Positions 9,188 to 17,770 of a stretch of DNA of 43,556 nt are shown piece after piece. The stretch covers positions 1 to 43,556 of the forward strand of contig NZ_JADZDS010000144.1 in the NCBI RefSeq assembly GCF_020850895.1, in the 5' to 3' direction. Position 1 is the first letter of the stretch. The number at the start of each line of letters is the position of its first letter. The translations under genes and the position numbers were made by a program. The notes under the pieces were generated by a model. It was given only the letters and a program-made list of their open reading frames with translations. It ran no database searches and was not told the DNA's origin. Origin of the DNA: Thermomonas sp. (GTDB lineage Bacteria; Pseudomonadota; Gammaproteobacteria; Xanthomonadales; Xanthomonadaceae).

Positions 9188-10045
9188 TCACCGGTAGGCG
9201 TCACAAGGCGTTTGGTCCATGCGTGCAACCATCGACAGCGCCAAGCGGTAGCCCAGGTAGACGCTCATCGGGTTCACCTTCGAGGCCTGGTCTTCCCGGC
9301 GGTGCAGGACGTGCATCCAGTTGCGGTCCAGTCCATGAAGGGTTATCGCTGGAATTTTCTTCGCCGTGAATGCGTTTGAATCGGAAGCCGATCCACCGAT
9401 CGTGACATGTGAGAACGGGATGTCCATGCTATTGGCCACATCCACCGCCAGTCGTTCCAGTGTCCTGCTCGACATGTTGTCGGCGACCTGTGGTCGGGCC
9501 AGGCCGAGGCTGTCGATATTGATCATGGCGCAATAGCTGGCCAGCTGTTCGTGCGGGATGGCGCTCACCATGGCGCGGGACCCCACCAGGCCATTTTCCT
9601 CGCGGCCAAACGCCACGAAGACCAAGGTCTTCTTCAGCTGCATGCCGTGGAGCGTCCGGTATAGATGTGCGAGTGCGACTTGGCCCGTCCAGTTGTCCAC
9701 GGCACCGCAGCCATCGCCGATCTTGTCGTAGTGCGCCCCGATGACGATTTTTTCCGGCGATTCTCCAGGCAGGATCAGGACCAGGTTCTCGACCCCGTCG
9801 TAGGCATCGAAACGGTCGATCCGGAAATCCGAATCCTGCGCGCCCAGACGAGTCAGCATAGCCCGCACGGCGGGGAGGCGGCCTGCGTTGTCGCAAGGGA
9901 CGGATGCGAATTCGCTCGCGATCTCCGCCGGGGTTGAAATCCGCAGTCCCGGATGCTCCTGTGCGGCGCCGGGCGACAAGGCGATCGGAAACATGAGGCC
10001 GAACAGCAGTCGGCGGCACCAGTGCAGACAGTCAAGCTTGGGCAA
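9188..10045 (-). CDS. Secreted M28-family zinc aminopeptidase
   Basis: A 285-residue protein beginning with a signal peptide (KLDCLHWCRRLLFGLMFPIA, cut near GAAQ). The bimetal site of M28 enzymes is present: GAHYD (His105, Asp107), VDNWTG (Asp117), the EE pair in REENG (149-150), Asp178 in NIDSLG, and a late His in the HVLHRRED segment. I choose the TTG at 10045 because AAGGAG lies 6 bases before it, while the upstream ATG-like options have no ribosome site and would bury the signal peptide. It probably trims N-terminal residues from peptides outside the cytoplasm. It is slightly short for the family. Confidence 0.88.
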   Translation of the reverse strand: MPKLDCLHWCRRLLFGLMFPIALSPGAAQEHPGLRISTPAEIASEFASVPCDNAGRLPAVRAMLTRLGAQDSDFRIDRFDAYDGVENLVLILPGESPEKIVIGAHYDKIGDGCGAVDNWTGQVALAHLYRTLHGMQLKKTLVFVAFGREENGLVGSRAMVSAIPHEQLASYCAMINIDSLGLARPQVADNMSSRTLERLAVDVANSMDIPFSHVTIGGSASDSNAFTAKKIPAITLHGLDRNWMHVLHRREDQASKVNPMSVYLGYRLALSMVARMDQTPCDAYR

Positions 10046-10209
10046 GGCAGGCTCCTTGGTGTTTGCGTGGCCAGAGGTACGCGCGGGCACCCGGCCTTGC
10101 TCGAAGGCTCGAATTGGGCTCCTGCGTGGATCGTAGCGGTTTTACTGCCTGCGGTTCGACGCGGCGCTCGAGATCAATCGCAAACCAATGACGCTGTAGT
10201 TATTGATCC

Positions 10210-10743
10210 TTATCGCAGGATCAAACCCCGATCTCCGTCGATCAAGCCGCGTGCCTGCAACCAGCACCACGCGTCTTCCGCGTCCCGTTCGACATAGGCC
10301 TGCGCCGAGCCCAGCCGGAAGGTGTAGCCCCAGGCATCCATATCGGCCCAGATTCGCTCGCGGCCCACGCCGGGCAGGGCGTCGCCCAGCAGGCCCTGCA
10401 ACACGCAAACGGCGTCTTCTTCCGGCACCGAATCGGTGGCGTCGGTGTGCACCTGTGCGCGGCGTTCCGGCGGCAGCACGATCAGGTGGCCGGATTCGTG
10501 CAGCAGTGAGTGCACCGGCGTGTCGGCGCGTGCGTACACCGTGCAGCCGATGATGCCGGCTTCGCGTTCGCCCCAATAGCTGCCGGGAATGGGTGTGTCG
10601 TCGGCAACGCGCTGCAGTCGCAGGCCATAACGTGCGAGCAGGGCGGTGGCGGCATCGAAGCCGATGTCCTGCATGGTCAGCACGGTGGACGTGGCCACGG
10701 CCGCGGTCGGAGCAGGGACGGGATGGCCTGATCGTTCCTGCAT
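10210..10743 (-). CDS. Uncharacterised small protein with a zincin-like HExxH motif
   Basis: A 177-residue soluble protein without signal peptide or membrane segment. The clearest motif is LLHESGHLI (about residues 81-89), an HExxH zinc-binding signature inside a hydrophobic helix, as in minimal metallopeptidases. An acidic stretch (PEEDAV, about residue 107) could give the third ligand. The C-terminal half is rich in Trp and Asp. It follows minE by 45 bases on the same strand and may be read from the min operon. An internal ATG at 10674 is a possible alternative start. I do not recognise a named family; protease function is inference from the motif only. Confidence 0.6.
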   Translation of the reverse strand: MQERSGHPVPAPTAAVATSTVLTMQDIGFDAATALLARYGLRLQRVADDTPIPGSYWGEREAGIIGCTVYARADTPVHSLLHESGHLIVLPPERRAQVHTDATDSVPEEDAVCVLQGLLGDALPGVGRERIWADMDAWGYTFRLGSAQAYVERDAEDAWCWLQARGLIDGDRGLILR

Positions 10744-10788
10744 GGTGCGTGCGGTCCGCCCTCCCGTGCCTCGGAGAGCGCGCGTGGA

Positions 10789-11061
10789 TCAGTCGCCCGT
10801 GGCGGCCGACCCGCGGTCGGGCAGAGAGACCGAGATGTCGAGCACGTCCTGGTCGCCGTTCTTGACCAGGTCGACCTTGACCTCGTCGATGTCCACGTTG
10901 ACGACGTACTTGCGGATGACTTCGAGGATCTCGCGTCGCATCAGCGGCAGGTAGTCCGGTGCGCTGGCCGAGCTGCGTTCCTGCGCGATCAGGATCTGCA
11001 GACGGGACTTGGCGGTCTCGGCGGTGTTCTTCTTGGGCTTGAGGAAGTCGAAGATGGACAT
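10789..11061 (-). CDS. minE: Cell-division topological specificity factor MinE
   Basis: A 90-residue protein with the N-terminal amphipathic [20 protein letters not shown] that binds membrane and MinD. The LQILIAQER and [13 protein letters not shown] segments are typical of the dimerisation domain. It stimulates the MinD ATPase and drives pole-to-pole oscillation so that the Z ring forms at mid-cell. It begins 3 bases after the minD stop, with GGAGG seven bases before its ATG overlapping the end of minD, so the two are translated together. Confidence 0.98.
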   Translation of the reverse strand: MSIFDFLKPKKNTAETAKSRLQILIAQERSSASAPDYLPLMRREILEVIRKYVVNVDIDEVKVDLVKNGDQDVLDISVSLPDRGSAATGD

Positions 11062-11064
11062 GGC

Positions 11065-11877
11065 TCAGCCTCCGAACAACTTGCTGAAGAAGCCTTTCTT
11101 CTCGACCGTGGTGAATCGCATCGGCCGATCCTCGCCGAGCAGGCGCGCCACCGCATCGTCGTAGGCCTGGCCTGCCATCGATTCGGGGTCCGTGATCACC
11201 GGCTCGCCCTTGTTGGAGGCGTTGAGCACGTCGCCGGATTCCGGAATCACGCCAATGGTCTTCAGCGCCAGCACGTCCTCGACATCCTTGATCGACAGCA
11301 TCTCGCCGCTCTCGACCCGCTGCGGGCTGTAGCGGGTCAGCAGCAGGTGCGCCTTGACCTCGCCGTCGCCGCGCTCGGCGCGGTGGGTCTTGGAGGAGAG
11401 CAGGCCGAGCACGCGATCGGAATCGCGCACCGAGGATATTTCAGGATTGACCACGACGACCGCGCGGTCGGCGAAGTACATGGCGAGGAAGGCGCCTTTC
11501 TCGATCCCGGCCGGGGAGTCGCAGACGATGTAGTCGAAGCCGTCGGCGGCGAGGTCCTTGAGCACCTTCTCGACGCCGTCGCGCGACAGCGCGTCCTTGT
11601 CGCGGGTTTGCGAAGCGGCCAGCACGAACAGGTTTTCGAAGCGCTTGTCCTTGATCAGCGCCTGCCGCAGCGTGGCTTCGCCGTGGATGACGTTGACGAA
11701 GTCGTAGACGACCCGGCGTTCGCAGCCCATGATCAGGTCGAGGTTGCGCAGTCCGACGTCGAAGTCGATGACGGCAACCTTCTTGCCGCGCCGCGCGAGG
11801 CCGGTGGCGAGACTGGCGCTGGTCGTGGTCTTGCCCACGCCGCCCTTGCCCGAGGTGACTACGATGATTTCGGCCAA
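11065..11877 (-). CDS. minD: Septum-site ATPase MinD
   Basis: A 270-residue ParA-type ATPase with a deviant Walker A motif (SGKGGVGKTT, residues 9-18). The C-terminal amphipathic membrane-targeting helix ends KKGFFSKLFGG. I choose the TTG at 11877: GGAGG sits 8 bases before it and it yields the canonical N-terminus AEIIVVTSGKGG. The ATG at 11892 is in frame but its first codons contain that GGAGG, so it would be a poor start. MinD-ATP binds the membrane, recruits MinC and is released by MinE. Confidence 0.97.
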   Translation of the reverse strand: MAEIIVVTSGKGGVGKTTTSASLATGLARRGKKVAVIDFDVGLRNLDLIMGCERRVVYDFVNVIHGEATLRQALIKDKRFENLFVLAASQTRDKDALSRDGVEKVLKDLAADGFDYIVCDSPAGIEKGAFLAMYFADRAVVVVNPEISSVRDSDRVLGLLSSKTHRAERGDGEVKAHLLLTRYSPQRVESGEMLSIKDVEDVLALKTIGVIPESGDVLNASNKGEPVITDPESMAGQAYDDAVARLLGEDRPMRFTTVEKKGFFSKLFGG

Positions 11878-11908
11878 GCTGGCGTCCTCCATGAAATTGA
11901 TTGCGGCT

Positions 11909-12700
11909 TCAGTCGAGCGCCGCGAGTTTGAGTTGACCCGCTTCCAGCCAGACCTGCACCGGCTTGCCGAGCAGTGACTGCGGGATGTCTTCCAGTACCT
12001 TGTAGCGACCGGCCACCGCCACCAGTTCCGCATGGAACTCGCGGCAGAAGATGCGCGCGTCTTCGTTGCCTTGTGCACCGGCCAACGCACGGCCGCGCAG
12101 CGCACCGTAGATGTGGATGTTGCCATCGGCGAGGACTTCCGCGCCAGCGCCGACCGTGGCCAATACGGTCAGATCGCGGTGTTCGGCGTAGACCTGCTGG
12201 CCGGAGCGTACCGGCGTGGTCTGGACCAAGCCGGGGCTTGCAACTGCAAGCGGGGTGCTGGACTGCGGTGATTCCGGGGCGGGCTGTGCCGTGGACTGTG
12301 TCGCAGTCGATGCCGGGGCGGGTTCGGGTGCCGCTGCCGAGGCCGGCTCGGCGGCGCTGCGTTCGTAGCTGGCGCGGAACTTCGCCAGCAGCGGCAGGCC
12401 GATCTGCTGCGACAGCGCGTCGATCTCCTTGGTGCCGTAGGCCAGCGCGACCGGCAGCACCCCGGCATTGCGCAGGCCGTCGATCAGTGCGCGGGTCTCG
12501 GCTTCCGACGGCAGTTTGGCCAGACCGCCGAAATCCAGCACCACCGCCGCACGTTCAAACAGTTTCGGCGCACGTTCCACCCGCTCGCGCATTTCCGCGG
12601 CGAGGCGTTCGACATCGAGGGTACGCACGCGCAGGTTGGCGATGCCGACCTGACCGAACTTCAGTTCCCCGGCCTGTGCATAATCCGGCGTCGCACTCAT
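11909..12700 (-). CDS. minC: Septum-formation inhibitor MinC
   Basis: A 263-residue FtsZ antagonist. The N-terminal domain (about 1-105) is followed by a long Ala/Pro/Ser linker (about 110-160). The C-terminal beta-helical domain carries YGALRGRALAGAQGN, the conserved MinD-binding surface. The ATG at 12700 overlaps the stop of the upstream GNAT gene (ATGA), so minC is translationally coupled to it. The gene heads the minC-minD-minE order normal for proteobacteria. The long low-complexity linker is common in GC-rich xanthomonads. Confidence 0.96.
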   Translation of the reverse strand: MSATPDYAQAGELKFGQVGIANLRVRTLDVERLAAEMRERVERAPKLFERAAVVLDFGGLAKLPSEAETRALIDGLRNAGVLPVALAYGTKEIDALSQQIGLPLLAKFRASYERSAAEPASAAAPEPAPASTATQSTAQPAPESPQSSTPLAVASPGLVQTTPVRSGQQVYAEHRDLTVLATVGAGAEVLADGNIHIYGALRGRALAGAQGNEDARIFCREFHAELVAVAGRYKVLEDIPQSLLGKPVQVWLEAGQLKLAALD

Positions 12701-13296
12701 GCGTGGGTGCCGGTCGCGGGCACGACGGCCGCAATCCGCCTGGGTTGCAGCAGCCAAGGGGCGTCGGGGAGGGCATCCCCGTAGGTCGCGTGCACCCATG
12801 GGTAGCTGCACAGGGCCTTCATCAGCATCGCCGCCCGCGGGCCGTCACCGGGCATCACGTTCTGGCCGACTTCGCGGAAACCGAAGCTGCCATGGAACAG
12901 CAGTGCGTGATCGGCGCCGTGCTCAAGAAACACTTCGCAGGCCAGTTGCGGATAGCGCAGCTCGGCGTAGCTTTGCACGTCGGCATACAACGCGCGACCC
13001 ACACCACCACCACGGCGGCGGCTGGCGACGACCACGCGGTCGATGTAGAAGAACTCCGGATAGCGCTCGCGGAACCAGGCAAAGTTGCTGCTCGTATGTT
13101 CCGCATGGGAGCCAAACCCGAGCAGGAAGCCGGCCAGCGTGCCGTCGCGTTCGGCAACGCGGAAGTATTCGGCGCCGTCGAACAGGTGGCGCAGGCGAGA
13201 TGCGTCCAATGGCAGGATCGTGGGCCCGGCGGCGTTGTTCAAGGCGAGGACGGAATCCAGGTCCTGCTCACGCACGTCGCGGATCGCGATCGACAT
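12697..13296 (-). CDS. GNAT-family N-acetyltransferase coupled to minC
   Basis: A 199-residue acetyltransferase. The acetyl-CoA binding motif A is visible as VVASRRRGGGVGRAL (about residues 92-106), after the beta strand FFYIDRVVV, and motif B includes LACEVFLEHGADHALLFHGS (about 119-138) with the Gly-Phe-x-Glu turn. It resembles RimI-like enzymes with unknown substrate. The start may be the ATG at 13296 (GGAG nine bases upstream) or the ATG at 13311. Its TGA overlaps the minC ATG, so it is the first gene of the min transcript. Divergent from the histidine kinase gene. Confidence 0.88.
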   Translation of the reverse strand: MSIAIRDVREQDLDSVLALNNAAGPTILPLDASRLRHLFDGAEYFRVAERDGTLAGFLLGFGSHAEHTSSNFAWFRERYPEFFYIDRVVVASRRRGGGVGRALYADVQSYAELRYPQLACEVFLEHGADHALLFHGSFGFREVGQNVMPGDGPRAAMLMKALCSYPWVHATYGDALPDAPWLLQPRRIAAVVPATGTHA

Positions 13297-13417
13297 TCCG
13301 AGAAGCTCCATCATCTCTTGCCGCGACCGTGCCGCAGCGGGTGCCGGTGGATTATCGCATGCACCGACCTGTCGCGACCATGACCATTGGGGTGCTGCGA
13401 CGCACAACCGGAAACTG

Positions 13418-13423
13418 TATAAG
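13418..13423 (+). promoter_or_regulatory. -10-like hexamer for the histidine kinase gene
   Basis: TATAAG ends 5 bases before the ATG at 13429, leaving no room for a ribosome site. This fits a leaderless transcript like those proposed for several other genes here. No clear -35 was found. Confidence 0.45.
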
Positions 13424-13428
13424 ACGCC

Positions 13429-14631
13429 ATGCTTTCGCAATTTTCCCACACCCGACTGTTGCGTTACGCCGGTCTGTTCACTTGGGCCGTGGTGGGCCTG
13501 CCGCTGCTGTATTCCTGGGCGGCCCCGTACATTGCGGATGCCTCCGGTGAGGACCTGGCCTTGCGGCCGATGCCTTGGCAGGGCTGGGCCGCCTATCTGG
13601 TATTTGGCTTCAGCTATGCCTGGCTGACGCGCGGGCTGGGACGCCGCGATCGCAGTGGATTCGATTACCTGCTGGTGGTGGTCCTGACCCTGGCCGCATT
13701 GGGCGTCAGCTATTTCACCGGTACCGGCTTGGGCAGCGTGCTGTTGATGGTGGCAGCCTGTGTCCTGCCGTGGTTGTTGCCGTTGAAGCTGGGCGTGGCC
13801 TGGCTGTTGGCCAGCCAGTTGGCCGTGGCCCCGGTGTTCATCCGTTGGCTGGACTTCCCGCCGCTGGAAGCGCTGATGCAGTCGATGCTGTACGCCGGCT
13901 TTTCCGGCTTCGTGTTCGTGGTCAGTCTTGTTGCCCTGCAGCAAACACAGGCTCGGGAGGAACAGCGCCGCCTCAATGCCGAACTGCGCGCCACCCGTGC
14001 GTTGCTGGCCGACAGCGCGCGGGTCAATGAGCGCACCCGCATTTCCCGCGAACTGCATGACCTGCTGGGCCATCACCTGACCGCACTCAGCCTGAATCTG
14101 GAGGTTGCCGGGCACCTGTCGGAAGGACGGGTGCGTGAGCATGTCCAGCAGGCGCATGCGTTGGCCCGCCTGCTGTTGACCGACGTCCGCGAGGCAGTCA
14201 GCCAACTGCGCGAGGGCGGGGCGATCGACCTTGCCGCGGCGCTGCGACCGCTTGCCGAGAACGTTCCCAGCCTCGAAATCGACATGGACATCGAAGAACC
14301 ATTGACCGTGGATGACCCGGAGCGCGCGCACGTCCTCCTGCGCTGCACCCAGGAAGCCATCACCAACGCAGTCCGGCATTCCGGCGCGAACCACCTGTGG
14401 CTGACTGCACGACGTGAGGGGGATCGCGTGCTGCTGCGGGTGCGAGATGATGGTCATGGCAGAGACAAACTGATCCCGGGCAATGGCTTGCGAGGGTTGG
14501 AGGAACGCCTGCGCCAGTACGGCGGTCGCCTGGAGGTCGACACCCGGCATGGCCAGGGTTTCCAGCTCACAATGGGCTTGCCGGTGGCCGCCCACGCCGG
14601 CATCCGACTGCACGGAGGTATCGACGCATGA
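13429..14631 (+). CDS. Sensor histidine kinase, NarL/DesK-type (HisKA_3)
   Basis: A 400-residue membrane kinase. About five or six hydrophobic segments fill residues 10-170 with hardly any periplasmic domain, as in DesK/LiaS-like sensors that read the membrane itself. A short coiled coil (about 171-200) leads to the phospho-acceptor motif RISRELHDLLGHHLTALSL, with His210. The ATPase N box (EAITNAVRHSGA) and G boxes (DDGHG, GNGLRGLEERL) follow. The stop overlaps the response regulator start (ATGA), so the pair is co-translated. The stimulus is unknown. Confidence 0.95.
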   Translation: MLSQFSHTRLLRYAGLFTWAVVGLPLLYSWAAPYIADASGEDLALRPMPWQGWAAYLVFGFSYAWLTRGLGRRDRSGFDYLLVVVLTLAALGVSYFTGTGLGSVLLMVAACVLPWLLPLKLGVAWLLASQLAVAPVFIRWLDFPPLEALMQSMLYAGFSGFVFVVSLVALQQTQAREEQRRLNAELRATRALLADSARVNERTRISRELHDLLGHHLTALSLNLEVAGHLSEGRVREHVQQAHALARLLLTDVREAVSQLREGGAIDLAAALRPLAENVPSLEIDMDIEEPLTVDDPERAHVLLRCTQEAITNAVRHSGANHLWLTARREGDRVLLRVRDDGHGRDKLIPGNGLRGLEERLRQYGGRLEVDTRHGQGFQLTMGLPVAAHAGIRLHGGIDA

Positions 14632-15284
14632 GTGAATCCAACCCGATCCGCATCTTCCTGGTCGATGACCAAACCTTGGTCCGGCAGGGCATCCAATCCC
14701 TGTTGGGCCTTGCCGATGGCATCGAGGTCGTTGCCGAAGCCAGCGATGGGCGACAGGCGGTCGAGCGGATCCCGCAGGTGCGCCCGGACGTCGTGCTGAT
14801 GGACATGCGGATGCCGGAAATGTCCGGACTGGAAGCGTTGCAGGCCTTGGGTGCGGCTGGAGCCCTGCCACCGACCATCATCCTGACCACCTTCGACGAC
14901 GATGCACTGGTGCTGGCCGGGATCAAAGCCGGTGCCAAGGGCTATCTGCTCAAGGACGTGTCGCTGGAACAATTGGTGGGTGCGATCCAGACCGTCGCCC
15001 GGGGTGGCTCGCTGGTGCAACCGGCCGTGACCCAACGCCTGCTGTCAGGGCTGGAGCAGATGCGCAACGAGTTCATCAGCCTCGACCGCCCGGATCCGCT
15101 GACCGACCGTGAAACCGAAATCCTGCGGCTGATGGCCTCGGGCTTCTCCAACAAGGAAATCGCCAATTCCCTGCACGTTGCGGAAGGCACCATCAAGAAC
15201 CATGTGTCCAACATCCTGAGCAAGCTGGGTGTGCGCGACCGCACCCGCGCGGTGCTCAAGGCGTTCGAACTGAAACTGGTGTAA
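14628..15284 (+). CDS. Response regulator, NarL/FixJ family (REC + LuxR HTH)
   Basis: A 218-residue transcription factor. The receiver domain has the acidic pair Asp13-Asp14, the phospho-acceptor Asp59 (LMDMRMPEMSG) and Lys109 (GYLLKD). The C-terminal LuxR-type HTH is LTDRETEILRLMASGFSNKE and following residues, with GTIKNHVSNILSKLGV as recognition helix. It is the obvious partner of the overlapping kinase gene. A 7-bp hairpin (15302-15308 with 15321-15327) follows the stop but lacks a T run. No target gene can be assigned. Confidence 0.96.
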   Translation: MSESNPIRIFLVDDQTLVRQGIQSLLGLADGIEVVAEASDGRQAVERIPQVRPDVVLMDMRMPEMSGLEALQALGAAGALPPTIILTTFDDDALVLAGIKAGAKGYLLKDVSLEQLVGAIQTVARGGSLVQPAVTQRLLSGLEQMRNEFISLDRPDPLTDRETEILRLMASGFSNKEIANSLHVAEGTIKNHVSNILSKLGVRDRTRAVLKAFELKLV

Positions 15285-15524
15285 CCGGGGCAGCCGGGAC
15301 GGACCGCCGGATGCGCGTCGGGCGGTCGAAACCGGGTGGCGGGATACGGGTCGGTATGGACATGCCGGGGTGGAGTTCCGTGGATGAGCCGGACCTTTCG
15401 CGCCGTGGCTGCGGGACGGGTCACGGTTTCATGCTCGCGGTGCTCGCCTGCACTCGCCGTTGTTTGATAGGATGACGGGTCCGTGCGACGCAGTCGACTT
15501 GCCGATTTTCCCGGAGACTCCTGA

Positions 15525-16592
15525 ATGACTCGTGTGATCGAGATCCTGATTTCATTGGCGATCGTCGCCGGGCTGTACCTGGCCCTCGGCATCGCATTGC
15601 CGTCGTCGCGCCACTTGACCGAGCGAATCGAAACCAACCGCAAGCCCACGATCGTCTTCGACATGATCAACAGCTTCCGGCGCTTCAAGGACTGGAACGC
15701 GCTTGCCCAGCGCGATCCGCGCATGCAACTGACCCTGTCCGGGCCGGAAGAAGGCGTGGGTGCCAAGATCGACTACGTCTCGCAGGAAAAGAGCTTGGGC
15801 AGCGGAAGCTGGGAAATCGTCCAGTCCGAGTCCAACAAGATGGTCGGCATCAGGATCGAGGATCCGTCACGCGGCAGTAACAAACGCGCCGCGTTCTTCA
15901 TGCGTCCAACCGGCCGCAACAACCGCAACGTCGAAATCATCCAGACCTACGACGTGGATTACGGTTGGGACATCCTGGGCCGTTATGCCGGCCTGTACGT
16001 CACCCGCCACATGGGTGACGACATGAAGCTGAACCTGTCGCGACTGGTGTCGGTGCTGGCGACGATCCCGAACGTTGATTACAACGTGCAGGGAAGCGGG
16101 ATGGACAAGCCAAGGATCGTCGACCGGCCGGAAGAGGACGTGCTCTACGTGAGTGCCGGTGCGATCGACCGTGGCAATGCCCAGATCCAAGCCGCGATCA
16201 CCAGCGACGCCGAGTGGCTGAAGCGGGTGATCGAAGCCAATGGCCTCGAGGCCGTTGGCCCGGTGCGCATCGTGACCACCGAGCTTGGGCGCGACACCTA
16301 CACCTTCGACGTGGCGCAGGTCGTGCGTCGCAAGGGGGGTGGTGCGGTGGGTCGGGTCTCGATCCCCGCGGGCGCGCCGGTGAAGTACGAGCACACCCAG
16401 CCCACGCGTGCGGTGATGACCTCCTACACCGGTTACATGGCCGGACTGGAAAACGTGCGCAACGCAGTGCGCGCGTGGGCGGCAGCACATGGGTACGAGA
16501 TCAAGGACCGCGCTTACGAAGACTACAAGGCGGGTATCGCCGGTTCGTTCACCGAAAGCGGCAAGTTCGACGTCTACTGGCCAATCAAATAA
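15525..16592 (+). CDS. Membrane-anchored SRPBCC plus GyrI-like effector-binding domain protein
   Basis: A 355-residue protein. One N-terminal membrane helix (about residues 5-23) is followed by an SRPBCC/polyketide-cyclase-type domain (about 30-150; the start FDMINSFRRFKDWN is typical). A second part (about 195-352) resembles the GyrI-like/AraC effector-binding fold. Two lipophilic-ligand folds on one anchor suggest binding of a small hydrophobic molecule in the envelope. The ATG at 15525 has GGAG eight bases upstream. The 240-base gap before it holds only the hairpin after the response regulator and no other clear signal. It could be a target of that system, but nothing proves this. Confidence 0.75.
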   Translation: MTRVIEILISLAIVAGLYLALGIALPSSRHLTERIETNRKPTIVFDMINSFRRFKDWNALAQRDPRMQLTLSGPEEGVGAKIDYVSQEKSLGSGSWEIVQSESNKMVGIRIEDPSRGSNKRAAFFMRPTGRNNRNVEIIQTYDVDYGWDILGRYAGLYVTRHMGDDMKLNLSRLVSVLATIPNVDYNVQGSGMDKPRIVDRPEEDVLYVSAGAIDRGNAQIQAAITSDAEWLKRVIEANGLEAVGPVRIVTTELGRDTYTFDVAQVVRRKGGGAVGRVSIPAGAPVKYEHTQPTRAVMTSYTGYMAGLENVRNAVRAWAAAHGYEIKDRAYEDYKAGIAGSFTESGKFDVYWPIK

Positions 16593-16618
16593 CGGCCCGT
16601 TTCATTTCGCACAAGCAG

Positions 16619-16642
16619 ACGCCGCGTTTCGACGCGGCGTTT
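16619..16642 (+). terminator. Terminator after the SRPBCC/GyrI-like gene
   Basis: A perfect 8-bp stem (ACGCCGCG, 16619-16626, with CGCGGCGT, 16633-16640) carries a TTTCGA loop and is followed by TT. The T run is short. The -35-like TTGCAT of the next promoter begins directly at its 3' edge. Confidence 0.65.
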
Positions 16643-16670
16643 GCATGTGTGGCGCATGCTTCCGGACAAT
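16641..16670 (+). promoter_or_regulatory. Promoter of the DUF423 gene, probably leaderless
   Basis: TTGCAT (16641-16646), an 18-bp spacer and GACAAT (16665-16670) are followed after exactly 6 bases by the ATG at 16677. There is no ribosome-binding sequence, so the transcript would begin at the start codon. Confidence 0.5.
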
Positions 16671-16676
16671 GCTGCG

Positions 16677-17051
16677 ATGCCTGCCCATGACACGCCTGTC
16701 TTCGTTGTGTATCGACGCTACCTCGCTGCCATCGGCAGCCTGCTGGCTGGCTTGTCGGTGGCGCTCTCGGCCTATGCCATGCACGCGGCGGCAGCGTCCG
16801 ATCAAGCACGCCTGCTGCAGGCGGCGATCTTCGCCTTCCTGCATGGGCTGGCGCTGACCGCGCTGGCCCCGCTGGCGCAGCGACCGACCGGCTTGCTGGC
16901 ATTGGCGATGTTGTTGGGTGGCGTGTTCCTGTTCAGCGGCAGCTTGCTGGCGGCGGCACTGATGGGCTTGGAGCCTGCACTGGCGCCGTTCGGTGGCTCA
17001 CTGTTGATCGCAGGTTGGCTGTTGCACGCCTACGACCGCCTGCGTGGATGA
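16677..17051 (+). CDS. DUF423 family small membrane protein (YgdD-like)
   Basis: A 124-residue protein with four hydrophobic segments. The N-terminal RYLAAIGSLLAGLSVALSAY followed by AMHA matches the characteristic start of DUF423 proteins, in which a G-A-xx-A-H motif follows the first helix; here it reads AYAMHAAA. The function of the family is not known. The AlkA-like gene begins 13 bases after its stop, so the two probably form an operon. Confidence 0.85.
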   Translation: MPAHDTPVFVVYRRYLAAIGSLLAGLSVALSAYAMHAAAASDQARLLQAAIFAFLHGLALTALAPLAQRPTGLLALAMLLGGVFLFSGSLLAAALMGLEPALAPFGGSLLIAGWLLHAYDRLRG

Positions 17052-17064
17052 CGAGGGATCGGTG

Positions 17065-17739
17065 ATGACGAAGCAAGCCCGCGGGTTCGATACCGATGCC
17101 GCGTTCGCGCATTTGTGCCGGCGTGATCGCAAACTGGGGGCGTGGATGCGCAGGCTCGGCCCGATTCCCGCCGACCCGCGCTGGAGAAAACCCTTCGATC
17201 CGGTCGATGCGCTGGCGCGCGCGATCCTCTACCAGCAACTCAGCGGCAAGGCGGCGGCGACGATTGTGGGTCGTGTCGAGGCTGCGATCGACAGTGACCG
17301 CTTCCATTGCGACACACTGGCGCGGATCGACGATGCCACGCTGCGCGCTTGCGGCGTTTCGGGCAACAAGACGCTGGCCCTGCGTGACCTCGCACGCCGC
17401 GAAGCAGTCGGGGAACTTCCAAGCCTGCGCAAGATGACGGGCATGGACGACGATGCCATCGTCGCTGCCCTGATGCCGGTGCGCGGCATCGGCCGCTGGA
17501 CAGTGGAGATGATGCTGATGTTCCGGCTCGGCCGGCCCGATGTATTGCCGATCGACGACCTCGGCATCCGCAAGGGCGCGCAGGTCGTGGACAAGGCAGA
17601 CGCGATGTTGGCACCCAAGGCGCTCGCGGAGCGCGGCGAACGCTGGGGCCCGTACCGCAGTTACGCGAGTTTCTATCTGTGGCGCATCGCCGATGCGGCG
17701 GCCGGCGCGAAGCAGCAGGTGGCACGTTCGCAGGATTGA
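17065..17739 (+). CDS. DNA-3-methyladenine glycosylase II-like base-excision enzyme (HhH-GPD)
   Basis: A 224-residue protein of the AlkA/HhH-GPD superfamily, the size of the short AlkA forms that lack the N-terminal beta domain of the E. coli enzyme. The hairpin-helix-hairpin is LMPVRGIGRWTVEMMLMF (about residues 136-153). The catalytic aspartate lies in LPIDDLGIRKG (Asp164-Asp165). It removes alkylated purines from DNA as a first step in base-excision repair. There is no iron-sulfur cluster motif at the C-terminus. The ATG at 17065 has GAGGG upstream; a frame from 17044 would overlap the DUF423 gene. Confidence 0.9.
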   Translation: MTKQARGFDTDAAFAHLCRRDRKLGAWMRRLGPIPADPRWRKPFDPVDALARAILYQQLSGKAAATIVGRVEAAIDSDRFHCDTLARIDDATLRACGVSGNKTLALRDLARREAVGELPSLRKMTGMDDDAIVAALMPVRGIGRWTVEMMLMFRLGRPDVLPIDDLGIRKGAQVVDKADAMLAPKALAERGERWGPYRSYASFYLWRIADAAAGAKQQVARSQD

Positions 17740-17770
17740 TGGCGCGTCGATCTTCCCGGAGAGTGCCTTT

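Noticed and set aside
11878-11892. ATG start for minD at 11892
   Set aside because: The ATG is followed at once by the GGAGG that serves the TTG at 11877, and MinD proteins begin with AEIIVVTSGKGG.
15302-15327. Strong terminator after the response regulator
   Set aside because: A 7-bp GC stem exists but no T run follows and the loop is 12 bases; not enough to list separately.
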